Shown here piece by piece: positions 9,516-16,765 of a DNA stretch of 32,007 nucleotides. A program made the translations under genes and the position numbers. Every line of letters begins with the position of its first letter. Within the stretch, counting starts at the first letter, position 1. The stretch lies in assembly GCA_900474095.1 (NCBI GenBank), contig UCOA01000081.1, positions 1 through 32,007 of the forward strand, in the 5' to 3' direction. Under the pieces are notes generated by a model that was given only the letters and a program-made list of their open reading frames with translations, was not told where the DNA came from and did no database searches. This DNA is from Hyphomicrobiales bacterium (GTDB taxonomy: Bacteria; Pseudomonadota; Alphaproteobacteria; Rhizobiales; Rhizobiaceae).

Positions 9516-10613
9516 ATGAGACCCCTTTCAGACACCCTTGAACGACTTGCGAAGCTTCGATCCATCACGGTCAAGCCCAGTATCGCTCCGACGAAATTAA
9601 AAAGGCTTCAGCGCTTTGGTTCGAACCCTGGGGCTTTGGCGGCATGGTGCCATGTGCCGACCACCTCGGCCGCCGCACCTGCCTTGGTCGTGGTTTTGCA
9701 TGGTTGCACGCAGAACGCCGCCGCGTATGATCACTGTTCTGGCTGGTCCAAACTTGCCGAAGACTACGGCTTCGCCGTTCTCTTCCCGGAACAGGCGCAC
9801 GCGAACAACAACAATCTCTGCTTCAACTGGTTCAGCCCGGGGGACGTCACGAGGGACCGTGGCGAGGTCCTGTCGATCCGACAGATGATCGAGGCAATGG
9901 TTTCGGAACACGGCATCGACCCGCGCCGGATCTACATCACGGGTTTATCCGCCGGGGGAGCCATGGCCAATGCGATGCTCGCCGCCTATCCCGAAGCGTT
10001 CGCTGGTGGTGCGATCATCGCCGGCCTGCCCTATGCGACAGCATCGACAGTCCCCGAGGCCTTCGACCGGATGCGCGGCCACGGTCTGCCCAACATGGAC
10101 GCGTTGCAGGCCAAACTTCGCGGTGCCTCCGCTCACAAGGGTCCGTGGCCGACGATTTCCGTCTGGCACGGCAGCAGCGACCAGACGGTGGTCGAGGCGA
10201 ACGCGCGGGCAATCGTCGCGCAATGGAGCTCCGTGCACGGTGTCGGGGTCAAACCGACCATGATCGAACAGGTAGACGGACAGGCCCGGAAGGTCTGGAA
10301 GGATGCCGCTGGTCGCGAGGTAATCGAATACTATGTCGTCACCGGCATGGCCCATGGCACTCCACTGGATGTGGCGTCCGGCTACGGGAAAAGCGGTCCG
10401 TTCATGCTGGATGTCGGAATCTCCTCGACCGTTCATATCGCTCGGTCATGGGGTCTCGCAGCCTCCTTTGAGCGGCGGGAACGCACGGCCGAACCGATCT
10501 GCGAAGAGGTTGCGCATCATCCTCGACGGGAACAGCCGAACGATTTGTTAGCGGAAAACGGCATACAGGCGGTAATCGAAAAAGCTCTTCGCTCTGCAGG
10601 GCTGATGCGCTGA
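9516..10613 (+). CDS. PHB-depolymerase-family alpha/beta hydrolase (esterase_phb)
   Basis: 365 residues; aggag seven bases ahead of ATG 9516. Alpha/beta-hydrolase core with VVLHGCTQNAAAYD (59-72, oxyanion region), nucleophile Ser145 in ITGLSAGGAM, acid Asp222 in VWHGSSDQTV, and His280 in GMAHGTPLD. FNWFSPGD and RGEVLSIRQMIEAM are typical of the LpqC/poly(3-hydroxybutyrate) depolymerase family. No signal peptide, so a cytoplasmic role on storage polymer or oligomers is more likely than extracellular PHB degradation; family members also include feruloyl and acetyl-xylan esterases, so the substrate is not certain. A phasin gene lies 350 bases downstream in convergent orientation, which supports a PHB granule link. 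Confidence 0.85.
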   Translation: MRPLSDTLERLAKLRSITVKPSIAPTKLKRLQRFGSNPGALAAWCHVPTTSAAAPALVVVLHGCTQNAAAYDHCSGWSKLAEDYGFAVLFPEQAHANNNNLCFNWFSPGDVTRDRGEVLSIRQMIEAMVSEHGIDPRRIYITGLSAGGAMANAMLAAYPEAFAGGAIIAGLPYATASTVPEAFDRMRGHGLPNMDALQAKLRGASAHKGPWPTISVWHGSSDQTVVEANARAIVAQWSSVHGVGVKPTMIEQVDGQARKVWKDAAGREVIEYYVVTGMAHGTPLDVASGYGKSGPFMLDVGISSTVHIARSWGLAASFERRERTAEPICEEVAHHPRREQPNDLLAENGIQAVIEKALRSAGLMR

Positions 10614-10671
10614 TCCCCAGACGCCCGGTCGCAATGCACCCATGCGGGATGATGGAGCGGCACACTCCCTT

Positions 10672-10715
10672 GCCCATCTTGAGGTTTGCCCATTGGGCCA
10701 AACCTCAAGATGGGC
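10672..10715. repeat. Perfect 17-bp inverted repeat downstream of the depolymerase gene
   Basis: gcccatcttgaggtttg (10672-10688) and caaacctcaagatgggc (10699-10715) pair perfectly around a 10-base loop; the centre gccc-att-gggc could form a competing small hairpin. No T-run follows, so it is not a standard intrinsic terminator. It could be an mRNA 3' stabiliser or extragenic palindrome. The remainder of 10614-10961 has no gene. Confidence 0.8.
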
Positions 10716-10899
10716 GTTCGAGACGCCTGGCAACTCTGCTTCGATCAAGCTTCTAGTTTCGGACATGGGTGTAGGCATTGATGCTCATATCAAAGCTCAT
10801 TCATCGCTCAGGCACGAATAGACCCTCAACATCAACATCGCCAGGCGTCCCTGCATCGCTCACGAGATCACCCCGCATCGCCGCCACCACGCAGGCAAC

Positions 10900-10935
10900 A
10901 AAAAACCGGCCGCAGGTGCGCGCGACCGGTTTTTT
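10900..10935 (-). terminator. Bidirectional-looking intrinsic terminator for the phasin gene
   Basis: aaaaaaccgg (10900-10909) pairs with ccggtttttt (10926-10935) around a GC-rich loop. Read on the minus strand it follows the phasin stop codon by about 26 bases and ends in six Ts. On the plus strand it could also stop transcription from the depolymerase gene. Confidence 0.8.
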
Positions 10936-10961
10936 CTCAATTTGATTTGTGACCGGAAGCC

Positions 10962-11312
10962 TTAGGCGGCAGCGGACCTGGCGGAAGCTATCGCCTTGGC
11001 GACCGGCGCTTCGAAAGGCTTGTAGGCGCCCTTGGCGAGATCTGCGTACATTTCGCCGATCTTCGTGGCTTCGGTGATGTAGCCTTCGTAAGCAGACTTC
11101 ACATATTTGGTCTGCAGTTCGACAGCAGCCTCAACGCTCTTGACGCTACTGATCTTCTCGACGTGAGCAACGCTGTCTTCAAACGCCTTCTTGGAATAGT
11201 CGGCGGTTTCGGTGGCGATCGCCTGAAAAGCGCTGGTCAACGCTGCATAGCTCTTCAACATCGTATCCATCGTTTCTCTGCTTTTCTTGTTTGCATCTTC
11301 GAAATTGAACAT
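10962..11312 (-). CDS. Phasin family protein (PHB granule coat)
   Basis: 116 residues, the usual size of alphaproteobacterial phasin_2 proteins. It is almost entirely amphipathic helix: MFNFEDANKKSRETMDTMLK, FQAIATETADYSKKAFEDSV, VAHVEKISSVKSVEAAVELQ, TKYVKSAYEGYITEATKIGE, MYADLAKGAYKPFEAPVAKA. This is the classic phasin pattern. Phasins coat polyhydroxybutyrate granules and influence their number and size. A strong ribosome site (agaggag) precedes ATG 11312, a candidate promoter lies at 11349-11377, and a terminator at 10900-10935 ends the unit, so it is probably monocistronic and well expressed. Convergent with the PHB-depolymerase-family gene. Confidence 0.93.
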   Translation of the reverse strand: MFNFEDANKKSRETMDTMLKSYAALTSAFQAIATETADYSKKAFEDSVAHVEKISSVKSVEAAVELQTKYVKSAYEGYITEATKIGEMYADLAKGAYKPFEAPVAKAIASARSAAA

Positions 11313-11348
11313 CAGGCTGCTCCTCTTTTGACGCCTTGCAACGACACT

Positions 11349-11377
11349 ACCCTATGTGCGGGGCACAATAGAGTCAA
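11349..11377 (-). promoter_or_regulatory. Candidate sigma-70 promoter for the phasin gene
   Basis: On the minus strand TTGACT (11377-11372) and TAGGGT (11354-11349) are separated by exactly 17 bases, about 37 bases upstream of the phasin ATG. The -35 is good; the -10 is only fair. Confidence 0.45.
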
Positions 11378-11779
11378 TGTATACGTGCAATGTTATAAAA
11401 CACTGTTATTGCAACAGCTTGATGAAACATGGCGGTGGTGGAGCGTTATTGCGGAAAAATAAATAAAATAAATGAGCAAAAGTATTACTTTACTAAAACA
11501 ACCGGGCTGAATATTAAGCCCGACCAAAATTCATATACTCAACCTTCGCGAGTAATTCGGGTTCGAGCCGGGCGCGGGCGGAAGCGGTCAGCCCGGCGTT
11601 CGCACTGGTGTGTTACCAATCGTTGCGCCGGAATCGCAGTCCCCTGTGCGCCGGCGCAACGAGCACCCAACGGTTCGCGCCCTGACACCGGGCACCCGTT
11701 TAGAACAGATAGGCACGACAACCAACCGCCAGGGACGGCACAGGCTTCTTACCCCAATTCGCCCGCCCAGATCCTCGGA
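11378..11779. other. Non-coding stretch upstream of phasin gene
   Basis: No recognisable gene. 11440-11535 is strikingly AT-rich and carries a 6-bp-arm hairpin (cgggct at 11503, agcccg at 11517). The rest returns to GC-rich sequence with overlapping short frames typical of non-coding GC-rich DNA. Confidence 0.4.
11386..11413. promoter_or_regulatory. Candidate TGC-rich operator upstream of phasin promoter
   Basis: TGCAAT (11386-11391) and ATTGCA (11408-11413) form an inverted repeat just upstream of the candidate -35; another ttgcaa occurs at about 11336. PhaR-type repressors of PHB genes are reported to bind TGC/GCA-rich dyads, so this is a plausible PhaR site, by analogy only. Confidence 0.35.
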
Positions 11780-12063
11780 GATTCTAGTTCTTGAGCCTGC
11801 GAAACAGTCGCGCGAAGCGTTGAAACTCGACCTCCTCACCCTCGAACCAGGCGTCCAGCCCGCAGAAGGCAACCGCGGTGGCTGCATCGCTGCCATAAAG
11901 CGCGTGTGCATGGTCGATGATGGCGCCATCGGCAAGATCGCCTTGGGTGGCGGGTTGTGGGCTTGTGGCTTGCGGTCGTTTGGACCGGACTGGATTGCGC
12001 GACATCATTCGTCTCCGGTGTCTGAAGTGAATTTGAACGATCGCCGATATTGCCGGACGCTTG
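11780..12063 (-). repeat. Duplicated ~285-bp module, copy A
   Basis: Strong base-by-base similarity to copy B at 15669-15952, starting a few bases before the small gene's stop codon and extending about 55 bases upstream of its start, then ending abruptly (after gccggacgcttgt here, gccgggcgcttgt in copy B). Both copies lie immediately downstream of, and in the same orientation as, a truncated gene. No terminal inverted repeats were seen. Confidence 0.75.
11784..12008 (-). CDS. Conserved small protein, 74 aa, copy A
   Basis: Begins MMSRNPVRSKRPQAT with a basic, proline-rich N-terminus. It ends with a compact conserved part: AIIDHAHALYGSDAATAVAF, CGLDAWFEGEEVEFQRFARL FRRLKN. ggaga lies upstream of the start. 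Copy B (15673-15897) has the same length and I count 58 of 74 residues identical, with the C-terminal two thirds best conserved; differences between copies are mostly conservative, which argues for a real protein. No membrane segment or known motif; function unknown. Small proteins with this AHALYG...GLDAWF pattern seem typical of rhizobia, but I cannot name a family. Confidence 0.7.
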   Translation of the reverse strand: MMSRNPVRSKRPQATSPQPATQGDLADGAIIDHAHALYGSDAATAVAFCGLDAWFEGEEVEFQRFARLFRRLKN

Positions 12064-12089
12064 TCGCCGCCAAAATCGGCTCGAAACCG

Positions 12090-12551
12090 TTACCGCGAGA
12101 GCGCTGTTGCAAGGTGTCTGGGCGGCCTGACCAGCGAGCGGGCAATGTCGATGATGTCGTCCAGCGCGGCGGTCGGATCCTCGGTGTTCCAGGCAACCCC
12201 CATGCCGATCCGAAAGTCGACGCCCCTCACTTTGCGAAGCTCAAAATTGCGATTTGGGAAATCCTTCGTCCATTGCGGCGCAAAGCCAATGCCAAGGCCG
12301 GCCGACACCAGCGATATCAGCGCAAACGTGTCATCGCAGGTATAGGCGATGTTGCGGGCCAGATCATACTCGGCGAACATCTCGGCAAAATAGCGTTCGG
12401 TGTAAAAGAGGTTTTGGCGCGAGAACGAGATGATCTTCTGGTCGCGCAGATCGTCAATGCCGATCTCCTCGAGAGCCGCCAGTCGGCTGTCCTTGCCGAC
12501 CGCCAGCAGATACTCGTCGCTGGCCATCGGGAAAACCGCAAGGAACCGATG
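12090..12551 (-). pseudogene. LysR-type regulator, C-terminal effector domain fragment
   Basis: Minus-strand frame from about 12551 to the stop at 12090 reads as the second half of a LysR substrate-binding domain: HRFLAVFPMASDEYLLAVGK, DLRDQKIISFSRQNLFYTER, TFALISLVSAGLGIGFAPQW. The DNA-binding helix-turn-helix and first effector subdomain are gone. The break coincides with the end of a Tn3-family transposase fragment, suggesting truncation by transposon insertion and later deletion. The open frame extends further upstream to 12731 only by chance. Confidence 0.75.
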
Positions 12552-12561
12552 TTCTCCTCTG

Positions 12562-12849
12562 TATGAGCTTGATGAGCTGAGCGACGATAGTCGCCCGACG
12601 GCGCGCGACGTTGCAATCGGCGACAAGCCAGGCTGGTGTAACGTCTCCTTCGCGAACCATCTGGTTCCAGCGCTCCGGATGAATCCGATTCTGAAGTTGG
12701 GGATCGATCTCCAAGGAGCGGATGAAGGCAAGTCTCTCCATCAATCCGATCAGGTTATCACCGCTTGGCGCATCGGGAGCAGGTCGAATCCACTGAAAGC
12801 GAGTGTGCTCAATCTGCGGATCAACCGTGAGAAGATCATCGAGATCGTC
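12562..12849 (-). pseudogene. Tn3-family transposase fragment (N-terminal DUF4158-like part)
   Basis: Minus-strand translation contains LLTVDPQIEHTRFQWIRPAP, LMERLAFIRSLEIDPQLQNR, IHPERWNQMVREGDVTPAWL and VARRRATIVAQLIKL, the pattern seen in the N-terminal region of Tn3 TnpA (RLxxLRxLGL..VHxNRLxxLAREG..RRATLVAxxLE). About 95 of roughly 1000 residues remain; the catalytic DDE part is absent. Confidence 0.65.
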
Positions 12850-12933
12850 CAAACGCACTGCCCGGGGGACTGCGCAGCGCCGTCGAGGTGACGCCGCTTC
12901 CTGCGATGAACGTTCCCCTTCCCACATGCCTGA

Positions 12934-13075
12934 TTAACCGCCCTCCTTCCCCAGCGCAGCGAGCATTCTCCGTAGCGCTGTTCGTGGGAGTCCAAGCTTT
13001 AGCGCCAGATCGCGCTCAGGCGGCAGACGATCCGCGGGCTCCAGCCCTTCTGCCTCGATGAAATCCTTCCTTGAA
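12934..13075 (-). pseudogene. GntR-family winged-helix fragment
   Basis: A minus-strand frame ending at the TAA at 12934-12936 encodes KDFIEAEGLEPADRLPPERD followed by LALKLGLPRTALRRMLAALG KEGG. This is the FadR/GntR DNA-binding signature (GDRLPPERDLAxxLGVSRxxLRxAL). The frame is closed upstream and there is no effector domain: a scrap of a regulator gene. Confidence 0.7.
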
Positions 13076-13164
13076 ACTTTTCACGCAACCAATTTGATCT
13101 ATATTGACACCAATATCAGGACCATTTCTATATTGATCGCGCATTAAACCAAGATTGGTAGCAA

Positions 13165-13340
13165 ATGGTGCCGAACGTGAAGTCAAATCCAGTAAAACTC
13201 TACACGGAAGCCTCGGCCGACGCGATCGCCGTCGCAGCCAAGGTGCCGACGCAACTGTCCATCGGTGGTGAATAGCTGAAAGCGAAAGGCGCCCGCGCCT
13301 TTGACGTGGTTGATCCGTCGACCAGAGAGTGGCTATCGCG
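13165..13340 (+). pseudogene. Possible aldehyde dehydrogenase N-terminal remnant
   Basis: A plus-strand frame from ATG 13165 reaches LSIGGE, hits an in-frame TAG (13273), then continues LKAKGARAFDVVDPSTREWL. The spacing resembles the LFIGGEW...FDVVNPATGE entry of aldehyde dehydrogenases, the TAG standing where Trp is usual. It precedes, but is not part of, the intact dehydrogenase at 13561. Confidence 0.35.
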
Positions 13341-13363
13341 CGTTCACTCTGCATGAACCCGCG

Positions 13364-13432
13364 CCTGCCGAGTTTTTCGACAACCCTCGGCATGAGCGCA
13401 CTAGGAAATTCTTAAGCCAAATACTGCGCTGA
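13364..13432 (+). pseudogene. C-terminal tail of a polar amino acid ABC transporter ATPase
   Basis: Plus-strand PAEFFDNPRHERTRKFLSQI then LR and stop (13430-13432). The FFDNPxHERTRxFLSxIL ending is characteristic of GlnQ/HisP-type ATPases. Only these 22 codons remain. The region 13433-13560 after it has no recognisable gene. Confidence 0.65.
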
Positions 13433-13560
13433 AATCCTTGGCATTGAGGACAAGGTCTTGCTGATCGATCCTGGCAACGCCGCGCCATGCCGCCTTGTCG
13501 ATTTAACCCCTAATACTTCACACACCCCATAGCGGGGGGTTCTGCATCAAGGGAAATATT

Positions 13561-15009
13561 ATGCTTCACGCACCGAAACTTAGTGAAAAGAAGGACTTCT
13601 ACATCAACGGGCAATGGAGGGCGCCGCTTCAAAGCCGCACGATAGAAGTGATCAATCCGGCGACGGAAGAGGCCTACGCCATGGTTTCGGCGGGGACGCC
13701 GGGGGATATCGACCTGGCAGTGGCCGCCGCGCGCGCCGCCTTTGAAAGCTGGAGCCAGACAAGCCGGCAAGAGCGCCTCATCTATCTCGACAAAATCGCC
13801 GAGAGCTACTCCAGGCGCATGGAGGAAATGGCGGATGCCATCTCGTCCGAAATGGGGGCACCGATCAAACTTGCCCGCGAGGCCCAGGCAAGTGTCGGCA
13901 TTTCACACATCAAGGCTTTCATCAGGGCCTTCAAGGCCCATCACTTCGAAAGCGTGCCGGACAAGACCAGTCCCCAGCAGAAAATTGTGCATGAGCCGAT
14001 TGGCGTGTGCGGCCTGATCACTCCATGGAACTGGCCCATGAACCAGATTTCACTCAAGGTGATTCCGGCGATTGCGGTCGGCTGCACGGTGGTCCTGAAG
14101 CCCTCGGAAATAGCCCCCATGTCGGCAATGCTTTTTGCCGAATTCGTCCATGAGGCGGGTGTGCCTGCGGGGGTGTTCAACCTAGTCAACGGTGAGGGCA
14201 CCGTTGTCGGCGAAGCCCTTTCGAACCACCCGGATGTGGACATGATGTCCTTTACTGGCTCGACGCGTGGGGGTATTGCGGTCTCCCGCGCGGCGGCCGC
14301 GACGGTCAAACGTGTATCGCTGGAACTGGGCGGCAAATCACCAAATCTCATTTTTGCCGATAGCGATCTGCCGGCCGCGATCCAACGCGGCGTTGCACAG
14401 TGCTTCGAAAACAGCGGACAGTCCTGCAACTCGCCCACCCGCATGCTGGTGGAGCGCTCGGTGTATGATCAAGCCGTCACCTTGGCCAAAGCTTCCGCCG
14501 AAACGATCAAGGTTGCCGACCCCCGCAAGGATGGAGACCATATCGGCCCGGTGGTTTCCGAGCTGCAATTTAACAGAATCCAAGCCCTGATCCAAAAAGG
14601 TATCGACGAAGGTGCGCAACTGGTTCATGGCGGCCCCGGCCGTCCCGAAGGGGTCAATCGAGGCTACTATGTACGCCCGACGATTTTCGCCGGCGTCAGC
14701 AATGAGATGACTGTTGCCCGAGAGGAGATCTTCGGGCCAGTGCTAACCATGATCCCTTTCGACACCGAGGAAGATGCCATCCGGATCGCGAATGATACGC
14801 CCTACGGCCTCTCCGGCTACATCCAGACAGGGGATCCGGAGCGGGCGAAGCGCGTATCACGACGCATTCGCGCCGGGATGATCCAGGTTAATGGTGCGGC
14901 GCGCGCGCCGGGCACGCCATTCGGTGGATACAAACAATCCGGCAATGGCCGCGAGGGCGGCGAATGGGGCCTCGAGGACTTCCTTGAGGTGAAGCTGATC
15001 AGCGGCTGA
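13561..15009 (+). CDS. NAD(P)-dependent aldehyde dehydrogenase
   Basis: 482 residues, full length for the ALDH superfamily. Conserved features: INPATEE near 31-37, PWNWPM with Asn157 in the active site, KPSE at 180-183 for cofactor binding, FTGSTRGG 231-238, general base Glu255 in LELGGKSP, catalytic Cys289 in GQSCNSPTR, EEIFGPVL near 398-405, and the C-terminal PFGGYKQSGNGREGG. It oxidises an aldehyde to a carboxylate in the cytoplasm; substrate not determinable. A ribosome site (aaggga) precedes ATG 13561. It is the only intact gene within a block of gene scraps, with a peroxiredoxin remnant following within 15 bases. Confidence 0.93.
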   Translation: MLHAPKLSEKKDFYINGQWRAPLQSRTIEVINPATEEAYAMVSAGTPGDIDLAVAAARAAFESWSQTSRQERLIYLDKIAESYSRRMEEMADAISSEMGAPIKLAREAQASVGISHIKAFIRAFKAHHFESVPDKTSPQQKIVHEPIGVCGLITPWNWPMNQISLKVIPAIAVGCTVVLKPSEIAPMSAMLFAEFVHEAGVPAGVFNLVNGEGTVVGEALSNHPDVDMMSFTGSTRGGIAVSRAAAATVKRVSLELGGKSPNLIFADSDLPAAIQRGVAQCFENSGQSCNSPTRMLVERSVYDQAVTLAKASAETIKVADPRKDGDHIGPVVSELQFNRIQALIQKGIDEGAQLVHGGPGRPEGVNRGYYVRPTIFAGVSNEMTVAREEIFGPVLTMIPFDTEEDAIRIANDTPYGLSGYIQTGDPERAKRVSRRIRAGMIQVNGAARAPGTPFGGYKQSGNGREGGEWGLEDFLEVKLISG

Positions 15010-15020
15010 TAGGCCGGGAT

Positions 15021-15449
15021 TGCTCAAGCGGCGCCGTCATCAAGGTCGCAACGGGTTTCGATGTCGACTACCCGCTGATCGGCGATAAGGAACTGAAGGT
15101 CGCCAAGCTCTACGACATGTTGCCTGCCGGCGCCGGCGAAAGCTCCGAAGGCCGCACGCCCGCCGACAATGCGACCGTCCGCTTCGTCTTCGTCATCGGA
15201 CCCGACAAGAAGATCAAACTGATCCTTACCTATCCGATGACGACAGGCCGCAACTTCCATGAGATCCTGCGCCCCATCGATTCCATTCAGTTGACCAGCG
15301 AGTACCAGGTGGCAACGCCTGCCAACTGGCAGCAGGGAGACGACGTCATCATCACCGCCGCCGTGTCAAACGAGGATGCCGTCACACGCTTCGGAAGCTA
15401 CGAAACAGTCCTGCCCTACCTTCGGAAGACCAAGCAGCCTTCTGCCTAA
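15021..15449 (+). pseudogene. 1-Cys peroxiredoxin (Prx6-type), N-terminal half missing
   Basis: The frame carries GFDVDYPLIGDKELKVAKLY, DMLPAGAGESSEGRTPADNA, RFVFVIGPDKKIKLILTYPM, TTGRNFHEILRPIDSIQLTS and a C-terminal YLRKTKQPSA, matching the second half of Prx6-type 1-Cys peroxiredoxins. The thioredoxin-fold start with the peroxidatic cysteine (PVCTTE-type motif) is absent, and the homology begins directly after the aldehyde dehydrogenase stop with no start codon. A 110-residue product from ATG 15117 is possible but could not reduce peroxides. Confidence 0.8.
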
Positions 15450-15488
15450 TTAGAAGAGGTCTCTGGTTACTCCATCACCCCCGCCCCG

Positions 15489-15668
15489 CTATTCGGCTGC
15501 CGCCAGATTGGCTTTCGAGGCCGGGAAAAATGCGACAAGCTCCGAGATGACGTCATCGATCCGCTTGCCATGACGAAATCCGGGAATACGCCAGAAAGGC
15601 TTGTGCAAGCCCTCCGACGGAGGCCTGACATTTGAGGGTTGAGTTGCACAACAAATAGAACCCAAACG
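15489..15668 (-). pseudogene. Unidentified coding-like remnant
   Basis: On the minus strand a frame ending at 15489 reads PPSEGLHKPFWRIPGFRHGK RIDDVISELVAFFPASKANL AAAE, with residue use like a real C-terminus. It joins the duplicated module out of frame with the small gene and has no start of its own. I do not recognise the family. Confidence 0.3.
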
Positions 15669-15952
15669 GCCTCTAGTTCGTGAGCCTGCGAAACAGTCTC
15701 GCAATCCGGCGAAACTCGACCTCCTCACCCTCGAACCACGCGTCCAGCCCGCAGTAGACAACCGCGGTCGCTGCATCGCAGCCATAAAGCGCATGTGCCT
15801 GGTCGATGATGGCGTCATCGCCCGGATTGTCTTGAGCGGCGGGTTGCGGAATTGTGGCCTGCGGTTTCTTGGACCGAACTGGATTGCGCGGCATCATCGT
15901 CTCCTCGTCTCTGAAATTTTCAATGATCGCCGGCGTTGCCGGGCGCTTGTTC
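15669..15952 (-). repeat. Duplicated ~285-bp module, copy B
   Basis: Counterpart of 11780-12063, same orientation, similar along its whole length including about 55 bases of leader before the small gene. Upstream of 15952 the similarity stops within the HExxH protein gene. Confidence 0.75.
15673..15897 (-). CDS. Conserved small protein, 74 aa, copy B
   Basis: Starts MMPRNPVRSKKPQAT at ATG 15897 with ribosome site gaggaga immediately upstream, and contains AIIDQAHALYGCDAATAVVY, CGLDAWFEGEEVEFRRIARL FRRLTN. Same length as copy A, with 16 residue differences by my count. It is also in frame with the upstream HExxH gene, so it could be made both alone (own start and ribosome site) and as the tail of a 271-residue fusion. 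Function unknown. Confidence 0.65.
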   Translation of the reverse strand: MMPRNPVRSKKPQATIPQPAAQDNPGDDAIIDQAHALYGCDAATAVVYCGLDAWFEGEEVEFRRIARLFRRLTN

Positions 15953-16488
15953 CACTGCGCCGCCACCCGAATCCATGTGGGCGACATAATATAGCCGAGC
16001 GAACCCACCATCGAGCCATGTTGTAAATGGGTGATTTCATGGGCGATAAAGTAGCTCAATGGGCGGTTGTTCTGAGGGATATAGCCCGTTGGAGCGATAA
16101 GCCTGTTCTGCAAAAAATCCGCACCCGACAGAAAAACATTGGAGGCAGCAAATGGGAAATAGACAACGCCGCCGACGGTTCCTCCAGTAGGCGCAAACAA
16201 GATGGCGCGTTTCCACCATGATGTAGCAATAACAATTTTGTATTGCGTTTGGGGTTGGTTGAGGGGTGATTTGGAGAGACGCAATTCTGCGTCAGCGATC
16301 ACGCGCTTGAGTGCGTCCGATTCAAAGGTCTGATCTGAATAAACAGTTATCCTGCCAACGGATTCGCTATAAGCAAACAGCGGTGTAGGATATGCGACGG
16401 CCAACCCGACGGTGCCAACGACCACGAGCAGCGATGCGCTCAATGTCAGTGCCACTGTTTTGTACCATTTGGCATGGAAGCTAAACAT
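15673..16488 (-). CDS. Membrane-anchored HExxH protein, truncated and fused to the small-protein module
   Basis: 271 codons from ATG 16488, which has a good ribosome site (tgaggaaattg). Residues 10-33 are a hydrophobic anchor or signal. 42-178 form an extracytoplasmic domain with YFIAHEITHLQHGSM: His150, Glu151 and His154 give a zinc-metalloprotease-type HExxH site. Related HExxH proteins normally continue after a PTW(I/K)xEG-like segment to an extra glutamate and an active-site rim; here the sequence goes SPTWIRVAAQ and then enters the leader of the duplicated module (about residue 179) and the whole small protein (198-271). The original C-terminus has therefore been replaced. Whether the fusion is stable or active is unknown; a broken peptidase is the safer reading. 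Confidence 0.6.
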   Translation of the reverse strand: MFSFHAKWYKTVALTLSASLLVVVGTVGLAVAYPTPLFAYSESVGRITVYSDQTFESDALKRVIADAELRLSKSPLNQPQTQYKIVIATSWWKRAILFAPTGGTVGGVVYFPFAASNVFLSGADFLQNRLIAPTGYIPQNNRPLSYFIAHEITHLQHGSMVGSLGYIMSPTWIRVAAQWNKRPATPAIIENFRDEETMMPRNPVRSKKPQATIPQPAAQDNPGDDAIIDQAHALYGCDAATAVVYCGLDAWFEGEEVEFRRIARLFRRLTN

Positions 16489-16765
16489 TCAATTTCCTCA
16501 TGTTTTTATCCGCCCCTACTGGCCGGGAGCTACCATCCGCCCGCCAGTCTTTGGCGAGCGGCGTTCTGTGGCGCCGGCAGAGCTGCCGGAGCCTAAGGCG
16601 ACCTAAGCGCCGGCCGCACGCGTCACTTCCCTCGTACTTGCACGCGAGGCTAAGTCATCTTCAATCACTGGGCTTTTGCGTCTGACATTTGCGACGAAGA
16701 TTTCTGAGAAATTTGGCCAGGCGCAATCCGGGCCGGAAAATCAGAGATTTTGCGATGGGTTCCAC
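16489..16765. other. Intergenic region
   Basis: No recognisable gene. A short palindrome atttctgagaaat occurs near 16700, downstream of the glyoxalase-related gene on the minus strand, without a T-run. Confidence 0.35.

Noticed and set aside
10672-10715. Inverted repeat as an intrinsic terminator
   Set aside because: No T-run on either strand; listed as a repeat instead.
11610-12566. 318-codon plus-strand frame
   Set aside because: Antisense to the small-protein gene and the LysR fragment, both of which show real protein similarity on the minus strand.
12090-12731. 213-residue minus-strand frame as an intact gene
   Set aside because: Only the last ~150 residues are LysR-like; the first 60 are a low-complexity out-of-frame reading of the Tn3 fragment.
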